NCBI GenBank assembly: GCA_024347015.1
Contig: AP024890.1
Location: forward strand, 1,054,001 to 1,118,000
Source: Vibrio pectenicida
GTDB taxonomy: Bacteria > Pseudomonadota > Gammaproteobacteria > Enterobacterales > Vibrionaceae
Reading direction: 5' to 3'
DNA: 64,000 nt
The position numbers were made by a program, and so were the translations under genes. Below, piece after piece: positions 53,348-61,668 of this stretch. The notes under the pieces were generated by a model. That model had not been told where the DNA came from. It searched no databases and was given only the letters and a program-made list of their open reading frames with translations. Each line of letters starts with the position of its first letter. Position 1 is the stretch's first letter.

Positions 53348-56053
53348 ATGTCTATAGAGTTTTTACAAAGAGGCCTATCAGCAAATAATGATATGGCGAT
53401 TAAAGCTGGTGAATATCAGCGATCGACAGCGAGTATCGTGGTTGAGGCGATTGTAGGTCTATTGACTGGTGGTATTGGTGCAATAGCTTTTGAAGCTTAT
53501 CATGCCTATAGCAAGTCACAGCAGCAAAGCGAGTTTACGGATCTGGCAGATACATTACTTAAAGGGTTACAGGACATGCCTCATGAAGAAGCTGGTTTTG
53601 AAATCCCTTACAAGGGTGGTGTGATTATAGTTAGACCGGAAGGTAAAAATATTGAGGTTCAATTTGGCGATCAATCTGCAACAATTCAAAGCAAATTGAT
53701 GGGCGAAGTCAGAGAGAATCTAAAGCGAGAGATAGTACTTAAAGATACAAACTACAATACCGATACCATAAAGAGAGCTTTTAAGGACGAAACAAGTAAT
53801 CAACGATCTTTAGCTATTGCGTATCTTGAATCTAAAACCCATTTGCATAAATTCGATCATATTGACACCAAACAACTAGTCAATTGCTGTATTAGCCTAG
53901 TTGATAAACACCGCTCTATTGATGAAATCGAGAATGAAATTGATGGAAAACATAATAACAAAGCAAATCTGCTTGATGCGGAGTGCCTCGAGTTAATACA
54001 AAATTGGCAAATAAAGCCACTTTCAGAGCAAGAAAGAGTTAACTATGCTGATAGTGTAGAACCAAGGCAAGTTAACCGAGCTACCCAATCAGACAATGAG
54101 AGACAAATCCGAACTTTACTTGCAGAAATTTTCCTACCAGAGAAATCCTGGCAAGCGGATACTCAAAATGCCGGAGAGCGACTTCAAAAAGTATTTATTG
54201 ATAACTCAGGTTTGCTCGCGCGTATTTATTCTCAACCATCTCTGATTGAAGAGGCGGGTTTGCCAGCAGATCTAAACGACGTTATACGTAGTACGCTCAA
54301 CGAACTCAAACAAGAATTAAACATACCAAATGGCCTAATAAATCAAGATACAGTAGCTGCTGCTTTACATGTCATGCCTTCTGAGTCCTATGGAGCTATG
54401 TCTAAAAATATCGACTCACATTTAGCTGATTTTGAGTTTAACTCTCTTGGCGGAGTAGATTTGCTTACCAACCTTGCCGCAATGGGGGAAGGTAACTTTC
54501 AAACCTTCTTAACCAACATATTCACTAATTATTTTGATAATCAAGCGATCGTCGATAAGCGTGCGATGTTAGCTTCTTATCTTACCAACTCTGGAAGCAA
54601 AGATAATGAAGAAATGAAATTGGTCAGCCTGCTCAAGGGAGGAGGCCCATATTTACAAAAAGTTTTGCAGTTGTTTGGAGACAAAGCAACAGGTGACTTG
54701 AAAGTCGCATTAGATGATCTGAAAACAGGCTTAAACCCAATCAATAAAGAAATAGTCAAGGCGATTACTGCGGGTATTATTGCTAAATCTGGTGGAGCCA
54801 TTGAAAAGATTGATATATCTCGAAGTTTGGGCGCAGCCTCGGTCGGTGAAACAGTATTGGCGAATATCCATTGGAAACACGAAGAAGCCCCTCAAGAAGT
54901 TGTTATCAAGTTACTACGTCCAGGAATCCGTTTGAAAGCCGATAGAGAGCTCAGTTTCTTTGAAGCAGAGGCGAGAAAAATTCCTGGTATGTTGAAAACA
55001 TTCCAGGGTATTTCACAACAAATCCAGGTTGAAATGGACTTAAAAAAAGAAGCGGATAATGTGCGTTCAGCTCAAGTATATAACGAGGGTTTTACGAACT
55101 TAAGTGCGATGAAACTTGTTGGTAAGGTTCCACCTTCTCAAGGCTATATGGTACTTGAAAAAGCGCCGGGTACAACAGTGAAAAGGGCTTTTGAAGATCT
55201 AAAAAACAACATAAAAAGTTGGAATCCAGTGAATGAAGACAATACATCATATATAACAGGTGCACAACTTGCTTCAGGGATTGAAGCATTAACATCAAAA
55301 TGGATCGAAGAAGGTATTTTTGGGTCGGGTTTTTACCACGGCGATTTACATTCTGGGAATATTATGTTTTCCGATATCACTGGCATGTTAACAGCTATCG
55401 ATATGGGAAATGCGGACCAAATGTCTCTTGCCCAAAGGAGAGCCGTATTCAAGATGGTATTGGCCGCGGGGATAGGTTCAACTGAGGTATTTGTACGCAA
55501 TTATGAAAAAGTACTTTCTAGCGAAGGTAGAGAACAGATTGTGGATAAACGGGATGCACTTTGTGTAAAAACTTCCGAAATTATGAATAGAATCAGTGAT
55601 CCTGGAGAGAGAATCATGCAAATTCTTAATGCTGCTAACGAACTTGGCCTAGAGATTCCTGCAACAGTCTCGAATTTTTCGCGTTCCCAAATGATGCTAC
55701 AAAATGCGATCAATAATATTAATGAGCTAAACGAAATAGCAGCAATCAAGCTTGAAGGTCGCATAAGATACTTAGCAGTTTCAGCTGGTGCTTCCGGGGG
55801 AACTATCCCAGAGCTTAAAGAACAAGTAAAACACCAACTAGAAGAGTTAAAAACCATACCATCAACTGAAGTGATAGAGACACTTAAACTTAAGCTTGAG
55901 CACACCATAAAACTTTGTAATAGTTATTTATCTAATAACCTTAAAGAAATTAACTTCTCAGAGGTAATAATGAACGTTGTTAAAAACAATAAAGTTTCTA
56001 GTGCACAACTTGCCTATGGCGATGTATTGCAATTGATGCGAAGAACAAGCTAA
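53348..56053 (+). CDS. Large ABC1/UbiB-type (AarF) atypical kinase
   Basis: The 901-residue protein has a hydrophobic segment near the N-terminus (about 29-48, ASIVVEAIVGLLTGGIGAIA), a long helical region of unknown fold (about 60-470) and an ABC1-type kinase domain (about 480-790). Kinase landmarks are the Ala-rich loop SLGAASVGE (about 495), the lysine of VVIKLLRPG (about 521), the Glu of EMDLKKEADN (about 562), the catalytic loop FYHGDLHSGNIMF (about 665) and the metal-site IDMGNAD (about 684). UbiB itself is about 540 residues and lacks the 470-residue extension. It is flanked by a duplicated phzF end, so it looks acquired. Its role is unknown; an effector or ATP-dependent lipid role is possible. 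Confidence 0.82.
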   Translation: MSIEFLQRGLSANNDMAIKAGEYQRSTASIVVEAIVGLLTGGIGAIAFEAYHAYSKSQQQSEFTDLADTLLKGLQDMPHEEAGFEIPYKGGVIIVRPEGKNIEVQFGDQSATIQSKLMGEVRENLKREIVLKDTNYNTDTIKRAFKDETSNQRSLAIAYLESKTHLHKFDHIDTKQLVNCCISLVDKHRSIDEIENEIDGKHNNKANLLDAECLELIQNWQIKPLSEQERVNYADSVEPRQVNRATQSDNERQIRTLLAEIFLPEKSWQADTQNAGERLQKVFIDNSGLLARIYSQPSLIEEAGLPADLNDVIRSTLNELKQELNIPNGLINQDTVAAALHVMPSESYGAMSKNIDSHLADFEFNSLGGVDLLTNLAAMGEGNFQTFLTNIFTNYFDNQAIVDKRAMLASYLTNSGSKDNEEMKLVSLLKGGGPYLQKVLQLFGDKATGDLKVALDDLKTGLNPINKEIVKAITAGIIAKSGGAIEKIDISRSLGAASVGETVLANIHWKHEEAPQEVVIKLLRPGIRLKADRELSFFEAEARKIPGMLKTFQGISQQIQVEMDLKKEADNVRSAQVYNEGFTNLSAMKLVGKVPPSQGYMVLEKAPGTTVKRAFEDLKNNIKSWNPVNEDNTSYITGAQLASGIEALTSKWIEEGIFGSGFYHGDLHSGNIMFSDITGMLTAIDMGNADQMSLAQRRAVFKMVLAAGIGSTEVFVRNYEKVLSSEGREQIVDKRDALCVKTSEIMNRISDPGERIMQILNAANELGLEIPATVSNFSRSQMMLQNAINNINELNEIAAIKLEGRIRYLAVSAGASGGTIPELKEQVKHQLEELKTIPSTEVIETLKLKLEHTIKLCNSYLSNNLKEINFSEVIMNVVKNNKVSSAQLAYGDVLQLMRRTS

Positions 56054-56054
56054 A

Positions 56055-56108
56055 TGACGATGTATTGTATTCAAGAGGCAAAATTTATATCTAATCTCAG
56101 GTGTTTTT
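56055..56108 (+). repeat. Direct repeat, copy 2: orphan 3' end of a phzF-family gene
   Basis: It begins one base after the kinase stop codon and copies phzF codons for DVLYSRGKIYI plus the stop. Relative to copy 1 it has one amino-acid change (Ala to Asp), one silent change and one change after the stop. The reading frame is intact but headless. Confidence 0.95.
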
Positions 56109-56575
56109 CTCGATGAATATTTTAATATAGTGGTTAGTTTAATAAAAATTGACCACTATATTATTATAAATCAGCAATAAAATAGCAACAACAGGCATTA
56201 CAAGAAAAATATAATGCCTTTAACCCTTAATTAAATACAATAAATTATTTCAAATAAACTATTATAATATTTAGTCATGCATATACATCAATATTTACTT
56301 CTAATTAGTTAGTATTCTCCATCGCACATTAATCAAAACCAATTCAGCAAAATTTAGTTTTAAATATCAATACAATAGGAAGTTAATCACTCTAAATTCA
56401 AGCTCTTAAATTAAGATTCGGCAGTATTTAACTAACCAAAACGGGTGACAAAAATCATTATTTAAATTTTATAAATTTGGCTATACAGTCATACTTTTTA
56501 TATATGTGACTTTATTTTTTAATTAATTTTATATATAAAATTTCCATGTATCTACGATGGGAACTAGTAATTTTA
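56109..56575. other. AT-rich non-coding spacer with a hairpin
   Basis: No credible gene is visible in 467 bases of very AT-rich DNA. AATATAGTGGT (56124-56134) and ACCACTATATT (56152-56162) form an 11-base perfect stem with a 17-base loop, perhaps the terminator of the kinase gene. The rest may hold the promoter of the secreted-protein gene. High AT content suggests foreign DNA and likely H-NS binding. Confidence 0.5.
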
Positions 56576-58990
56576 ATGAAGAAAATAAAAAAATTTTTTT
56601 TCCTAACCGCTTTTTATTCCACAAATTCGTTAGCCATTATCGACCTCACTCCTAGCCATATTGAAGTACAGGGCGAGCAATGTGAAAAAGGCTATAGACT
56701 AATAAAGCCTGCCGAAGCTAGGAAACTATCTACACAACTATATAACCAAAACAAGATTGAAGTATGGGGTAGGTATTTTCTAGATAATGGCAAAACACTC
56801 TCCATCACTCAAGATAACAGTATCAACATGGATAATGATGCTTTTCAGTACCTGACTAATATTGGAGATAATGATCCTCATATTCCAACAGGACAAAGCC
56901 TATGTACTAAGCAAAAAGGTAATTTCTATGCTGTTGATACGAGTAGTGAAACTAAGTACCAAAAAATTATTTACAATGAGCTAGCAATTGACCAAGAGCT
57001 GAGTGATGGCGTATTACACACGACGACAATGGATCAGGTGTCAGCTATCAAGTATGGCCAAAACCTGATTAGCCGAATTAGAGTCCTAGTGAAAGTAGAC
57101 ACAGATAATCGCACCAGTTTCATGATAAGAGCGGTTGGGGAAGATCCAACACCGGATTCACAAGTCTCTGTCGACGGTTATGGAAATTTAGGGTACGTTG
57201 GCCTTACAGGAGCGATTAATGGTAAAACGCTCCGGATGCGCTATAACGGTACAGGAGATCGTGCACTGGGTCCCACCCCACCACTTTTAGATTCTTACCT
57301 TTTTACTCCAGGTTCAGGTTACCCGCTTATGAAGTATTGGGAGTTTAAACTGAATCTAGAGGAAAGTATCTCAGATGGGTATGTACTTGCTACACTTAAT
57401 ATTTTTTCTGATAAAGCGCAAAAACAGCTATTTGAGAAAACGAATATTTCTTTGGAACTGAATGATGCTGAGTATTTCCCTGAAACTGGTGTTACCGTTG
57501 TGGGTAACTCACTACTCAGTAGCCCTATCCACTTTAGAACCGATGAGTATTCACAAAATCAGTGGTCTACTTATCGTCTACTTTACAGCGCAAGCTCTGA
57601 GGCAATCGATGAGCGCTATTTTAGCGGAAAACATATCGGTACTCTTTCTAATTTCACTCAAAAAAATAAGTATGCCGACGATTTACAAAACCTCATATTA
57701 GCTCAACACACTGCGATACCATTGGAGCTTCCCACCGCACATCACCGTCAAAGGAGATGTGTTGAGGACTTCATACAATCATTACAAAGTCTTGGTACAT
57801 GGGCATTAGCAAGGATGTGGGGAGAGCCTAGTATCTGCGGTGTTCAAAATAATCAACCACTGGCCAATGTTCCTCCTCTTATTGTCGATGAGCCTCAACC
57901 TACTAGCAACAGCAATAATGTGGTTTATGAAGTGATAGAAGCTCAGCCTCACAGTAATAACCCCGATGCGTTTAACACAGCGATGAATGTATTGGCTTGT
58001 GATGACAATGTAAATACCGACGCAGATGAAGGGACATGTACCACAGAGCAAAATGAAGCGATAAACCTTATGGGTGATCTTACCCATGATCAGCTAGAAA
58101 CTCTCATTAATGACGTCCAAGAGCATCTTAACCTTGCAGAGCAAGGAGCAGTCCCTGCGCTATCGGTTGATACAGGCAACCCCAATCTAGACAACTTTAT
58201 CAATCACAACCCCGAAGTCGCAATAAATCTGTTAAATAGCGCAATGCAAATTGCCAATGCGTCCAATGTAAAACCGGACAAGCTTGTTTCACGACGATCC
58301 AAGAAAGGTAAAAAGCGCAATGACACTATTGTTACTGGCTCTTGCGCAAATAGTAATCTGGAAGTGAAAGATGATGATGGTTGGCAATGTGTTCGAGAAA
58401 TAAGAAAGAGAACGAATAGGAGAGTAACAGATACGGTAGTTACCCTACCCCCACTATTGCAAACTGGCGGACAATATTTCACGAGAAGGTCAGCTTATAC
58501 AAACTTCAACAACATGATAAGGGTATTCAATAACAGCGGTGTAAGTTCACGTATGAGCCGGAATGAAGTGAGCGCTAATACTTGGGCAATTGCCTATGAT
58601 GGAGCACCAGCGGGCAATAACCGCAGATTTGTGGTTCTATCAGATGCCAATGATGGAAGGCGTGATAGATTTGGCTTTGGCTTAACTCACATATGGACCA
58701 ACAGAGATGGTGGCCACCAAAACGACTTTATGCAGCATGGTTTCCACAACCAAGAGATGCTAGCACGCATGATCATGGAAGCACTAACCAGTGTTGACGG
58801 TAACCCTAGAATTACAACGAGAACGGGCGAAGGCGGCCAACGCAGAGATTATGCAGCGGTCACTTTTGTGTATGGCCGTTATCATTATCTGTTTACCAAT
58901 GTCGCCATTGTAGTGGGTAGTGACGGTTACGTTATCACGGCTTTCCCAACCAGAAATTCACGACTTTCGACATTAGAAGACGAGTTGTAA
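56576..58990 (+). CDS. Large secreted protein with toxin-like C-terminal region
   Basis: The 804-residue protein starts MKKIKKFFFLTAFYSTNSLA, a signal peptide; a start ten codons upstream is less likely. Residues about 20-400 are beta-rich with many aromatic and Gly residues (DGYGNLGYVGLTGAINGKTL), perhaps a lectin- or adhesin-like fold. A linker holds the basic stretches HHRQRRC and RRSKKGKKR. The last 150 residues (about 655-804) read like a compact enzymatic domain, with FGLTHIWTNRDGGHQNDF, RMIMEALTSVDG, VTFVYGRYHYLFTNVAIVVG and YVITAFPTRNS. The His pairs and the final strands recall BECR-type RNase toxins, but this is only resemblance. No immunity gene follows; a terminator does. Confidence 0.6.
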   Translation: MKKIKKFFFLTAFYSTNSLAIIDLTPSHIEVQGEQCEKGYRLIKPAEARKLSTQLYNQNKIEVWGRYFLDNGKTLSITQDNSINMDNDAFQYLTNIGDNDPHIPTGQSLCTKQKGNFYAVDTSSETKYQKIIYNELAIDQELSDGVLHTTTMDQVSAIKYGQNLISRIRVLVKVDTDNRTSFMIRAVGEDPTPDSQVSVDGYGNLGYVGLTGAINGKTLRMRYNGTGDRALGPTPPLLDSYLFTPGSGYPLMKYWEFKLNLEESISDGYVLATLNIFSDKAQKQLFEKTNISLELNDAEYFPETGVTVVGNSLLSSPIHFRTDEYSQNQWSTYRLLYSASSEAIDERYFSGKHIGTLSNFTQKNKYADDLQNLILAQHTAIPLELPTAHHRQRRCVEDFIQSLQSLGTWALARMWGEPSICGVQNNQPLANVPPLIVDEPQPTSNSNNVVYEVIEAQPHSNNPDAFNTAMNVLACDDNVNTDADEGTCTTEQNEAINLMGDLTHDQLETLINDVQEHLNLAEQGAVPALSVDTGNPNLDNFINHNPEVAINLLNSAMQIANASNVKPDKLVSRRSKKGKKRNDTIVTGSCANSNLEVKDDDGWQCVREIRKRTNRRVTDTVVTLPPLLQTGGQYFTRRSAYTNFNNMIRVFNNSGVSSRMSRNEVSANTWAIAYDGAPAGNNRRFVVLSDANDGRRDRFGFGLTHIWTNRDGGHQNDFMQHGFHNQEMLARMIMEALTSVDGNPRITTRTGEGGQRRDYAAVTFVYGRYHYLFTNVAIVVGSDGYVITAFPTRNSRLSTLEDEL

Positions 58991-59012
58991 CCATTGAGTA
59001 ATAATTAACATT

Positions 59013-59038
59013 AAACCGCCAGTTAAGACTGGCGGTTT
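59013..59038 (+). terminator. Terminator after the secreted-protein gene
   Basis: AAACCGCCAGT and ACTGGCGGTTT form a perfect 11-base stem around TAAG, ending in T residues, 23 bases after the stop. Confidence 0.92.
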
Positions 59039-59299
59039 TGTTAGGGTAAGGCATTTTTGCCCCAAAGCTTTTTAGAGCCACCAAGCTCGTTCTTTGAACG
59101 TTTCAGTTAAGACCAAATTAATCTAATCCAAGTACTGCGGTGTAACACGGAAATTTTACGTAGTTTCTCTTGTGATGTGTGGTCGATTCAAACTAAAGCT
59201 TGATACTAGTTGAGTTTCATAATGAATAGCAGCAACATAGACGAAATAGAAATGCGGAAAAATTCCGTCTATAAAGCGTTATATTTTCGGAGGATTATC
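59039..59299. other. Intergenic stretch containing the possible left edge of the cassettes
   Basis: No gene is seen. GCGTTA at 59276-59281, about 20 bases before the next ATG and just before its GGAGG, is where a cassette inserted by an integron integrase would begin (cleavage after the G of GTT). No full attC or attI was found to its left, so a secondary-site insertion or lost site is possible. Confidence 0.35.
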
Positions 59300-60265
59300 A
59301 TGAGTAAGTGGTTATTGGACAGGTTATTTGAAGCTGGTGATCAGGCAGCGCCACGCTTTGCACTTCAGGGCACTGTAAACTGGATGAGGGCTCTTGCCGA
59401 AGTTGTTAACGATGGTGTTTGTGCTGACGATAAATTAAGTGACTTATATGCTCGGGTTCAACGGAGACCTGTTAATCGTGAAGCTGACACGCTTGTGTTT
59501 GAAAATACAATGATGGCTTTACATAATCTGTCTTCCCTCAAGAGCATGAATGAAGATGCCGGAGACAAATATGATATATGTCGTTCAGCCATTATATCTT
59601 GGTATTACAGTATCTATTTTTCCGCTAGTGCGATGGTTGCAGCATCTTCTGGTTCTATTCAAGAAACGCACACAGCTACAGCGAAAGTATGGCAATCAGA
59701 CATCGCGGAAAAAGAACTGATCCCTTACCCATTCAACCTTCTTCTAACTAGCTTAGTTTCCAAAACTGCTGATGCTGAAATAACGGCGTATAGAGGCAGC
59801 AATCGTTACGATTTAAATGATAGGGCTTATGATAATGAAACGGCTCATGGCGCATTGGTTTCGTATCTAAAGGGAACTCATGGTTATAAAAAATGGGAAA
59901 CAGAAGAAAGAGTAAGAACTTCTCGTGATTTAAAAGCACTGGGTGTTGACAACTTTCGTACGAAAGCTGCTCGTGAAGTTCGCGATCGTGCACTAGAAAA
60001 GGGGCAAGTAAACTTTCTTATTCAGGCATTTCGTTACCGTGGAAAAGCTAACTATCGCGACTCTATATTTTTATCATACGGTGATAACAATGAAGCTACG
60101 ATCGAAAAATTCATTCAAGATTTGTACGATGTATCTATTGGTTTCATTAGGTCTACATCACATTATTGCAGCCGAAGAGTCGAGAGGGGGGCATGGGCTG
60201 AGTTTGTCGAGGATATATCCGATAACTCTAGGTTATCTATTGACCCCACCGTTCTTGAAATATAA
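59300..60265 (+). CDS. Unknown protein, partner of the DUF3644 protein
   Basis: I do not recognise this 321-residue soluble protein. It is mostly helical. The segment AIISWYYSIYFSASAMVAAS (about 100) resembles the aromatic helix common in HEPN-fold proteins, followed by a His-containing ETHTATAKVW. Towards the end, FRYRGKANYRDSIFLSYG looks conserved. No R-x4-H motif is present, so if HEPN-like it is probably non-catalytic. I start at ATG 59300, six bases after GGAGG; an in-frame extension of 30 codons lacks such a site. The next gene starts 41 bases after its stop. Confidence 0.6.
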   Translation: MSKWLLDRLFEAGDQAAPRFALQGTVNWMRALAEVVNDGVCADDKLSDLYARVQRRPVNREADTLVFENTMMALHNLSSLKSMNEDAGDKYDICRSAIISWYYSIYFSASAMVAASSGSIQETHTATAKVWQSDIAEKELIPYPFNLLLTSLVSKTADAEITAYRGSNRYDLNDRAYDNETAHGALVSYLKGTHGYKKWETEERVRTSRDLKALGVDNFRTKAAREVRDRALEKGQVNFLIQAFRYRGKANYRDSIFLSYGDNNEATIEKFIQDLYDVSIGFIRSTSHYCSRRVERGAWAEFVEDISDNSRLSIDPTVLEI

Positions 60266-60306
60266 CAGGGTATTAATTGGCTTTAAATCCGTGAGGAGTA
60301 ATAGGA

Positions 60307-61554
60307 TTGAGTAGATACGATAAAGTAGATTTGGCTTATAAGTTTCTTTCCTCAAAAGAAAATGAGGGCGAGTCGTTTACGATTGATGAATTGGCTAAAG
60401 CTACTGGTTGGAAAAAGCAGACCTGTGGTACATACCCATCAAAGCGCTGGCATCAATATGTCCAAAAGGATGGTTCTCATTACCTCACTACTGGGATTAA
60501 ATTCCTTAGTAAAGATGAGTTTAGGGCAGTCCATAGTCAAAAGCTACAACAAGTAGCAGACCAGTCTGCGAAAGGTATGTTACTACATAAAGCTAGAGAG
60601 TTTGCATTACTAGCAGTATCAACATACAACAACCCATACACTGAGTTTAAAACCTATGGTTATATCGTAAATATTGTTATTGCTTATACAGCACTGTTTC
60701 ACGCAATTTTTGAAAAGAAAGGCATTGATTACTTCCACCTAAGAGATGGGAAGCTCGTCATTATCGACGGCGAAGAAAAAGCGTGGGAACTAATGGAGTG
60801 CTGTAATCAGTATTGGAATGGCGTTGAACGTCCAGAGAAGTATAACCTTCAATTTTTGATTGGACTAAGAAACAAAATCGAACATCGCAGCCTTCCTGCC
60901 ATAGACCTTGCGGTTGCAGGTGAGTGCCAAGCTGCTCTCATTAATTTTGAAAACTTGTTAGCAGAAGAGTTTGGTGACTCCCATGCACTATGTACAAACC
61001 TAGCTATTGCTATGCAACTAAGTCGCATATCTGAACAAGCCCAAATTGATGCGATGAAACAGCTCCAAAAAGAAAACTACAAAGTTGTTCGCCATTATAT
61101 GGAAACTTATCGCGCTGACTTAGAAGACAACATAGTTGAGAGTCAACAATATCGTATTCGCGCTATGTTAGTTCCTAAGCTTGGCAACCATGCTAAATCA
61201 TCTGATATCGCTGTTGAGTTTATTAATGTAAACAAACTCACCGAAGAAGAACTGCAAAACTACGAACAGGGTGTAGCGTTTATTAAAGGTATTGAAAATC
61301 CATACAAATTAAAACCATCAAAAGTAATGGCTCTTGTCCGTGAGAAACTTCCGTTTTTCAACATGCCACTTCATACGAAGTGTTGGAAGTATTTCGAAGC
61401 TCGTCCTCGCGATAATGCACCAGCTTTTGAAGGTGAGTATGCATCATTTATTGAGGGTTTTGATGGATATTTATACACAAAGCAATGGGTAACATTCTTG
61501 ACGACTGAGCTGAAAAAGCCAGAGGTGTTGGCAAAAGTGAAAAAAGCCAATTAA
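60307..61554 (+). CDS. DUF3644-family protein with HEPN-type R-x4-H motif
   Basis: The 415-residue protein has an N-terminal winged-helix-like part (about 1-60, FTIDELAKATGWKKQTCGTY) and a DUF3644 domain (about 90-230). That domain runs from LLHKAREFALLAVSTYNNPY to LQFLIGLRNKIEHRSLP. RNKIEH (residues 188-193) fits the HEPN ribonuclease signature R-x4-H. A C-terminal region of about 170 residues is of unknown fold. The start is TTG, eight bases after GAGGAG. The stop codon lies inside the attC. DUF3644 proteins occur in phage-defence contexts; here, the upstream gene may be sensor or antitoxin. Confidence 0.72.
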   Translation: MSRYDKVDLAYKFLSSKENEGESFTIDELAKATGWKKQTCGTYPSKRWHQYVQKDGSHYLTTGIKFLSKDEFRAVHSQKLQQVADQSAKGMLLHKAREFALLAVSTYNNPYTEFKTYGYIVNIVIAYTALFHAIFEKKGIDYFHLRDGKLVIIDGEEKAWELMECCNQYWNGVERPEKYNLQFLIGLRNKIEHRSLPAIDLAVAGECQAALINFENLLAEEFGDSHALCTNLAIAMQLSRISEQAQIDAMKQLQKENYKVVRHYMETYRADLEDNIVESQQYRIRAMLVPKLGNHAKSSDIAVEFINVNKLTEEELQNYEQGVAFIKGIENPYKLKPSKVMALVREKLPFFNMPLHTKCWKYFEARPRDNAPAFEGEYASFIEGFDGYLYTKQWVTFLTTELKKPEVLAKVKKAN

Positions 61555-61645
61555 CAGTTGTTTTAAGTGGGATTCGTAAATGCGTGCCGAACTCGCTTCG
61601 CTCAAACATAGCACGCGTTCACTTACCCCTTAAGCGGGCGTTAGC
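61551..61645 (+). mobile_element. attC: Integron attC recombination site
   Basis: The left arm starts TTAACAGTTG and continues TTTTAAGTGGG; the right arm ends CCCCTTAAGCGGGCGTTAGC, like the ends of V. cholerae repeats (VCR). The arms form a long imperfect palindrome (TTAAG.GGG...GCGTGC with GCACGC...CCC.CTTAA) with a few unpaired bases. An inner hairpin GAACTCGCTTCGCTC forms the variable loop. The crossover G/TTA is at 61640/61641. Confidence 0.85.
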
Positions 61646-61668
61646 AGAAATAGTAGTAGGTTGATAAA

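Larger units (their letters stand above)
59279..61640 (+). mobile_element. Probable integron gene cassette with two genes
   Basis: The right boundary is the G/TTA of the attC at 61551-61645, and the left boundary is the GTTA at 59278-59281. It holds two same-strand genes 41 bases apart. A stop codon inside the attC and a first start close to the left edge are the usual packing of Vibrio cassettes. No integrase is in the window. The right end is well supported; the left end is inferred. Confidence 0.5.
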
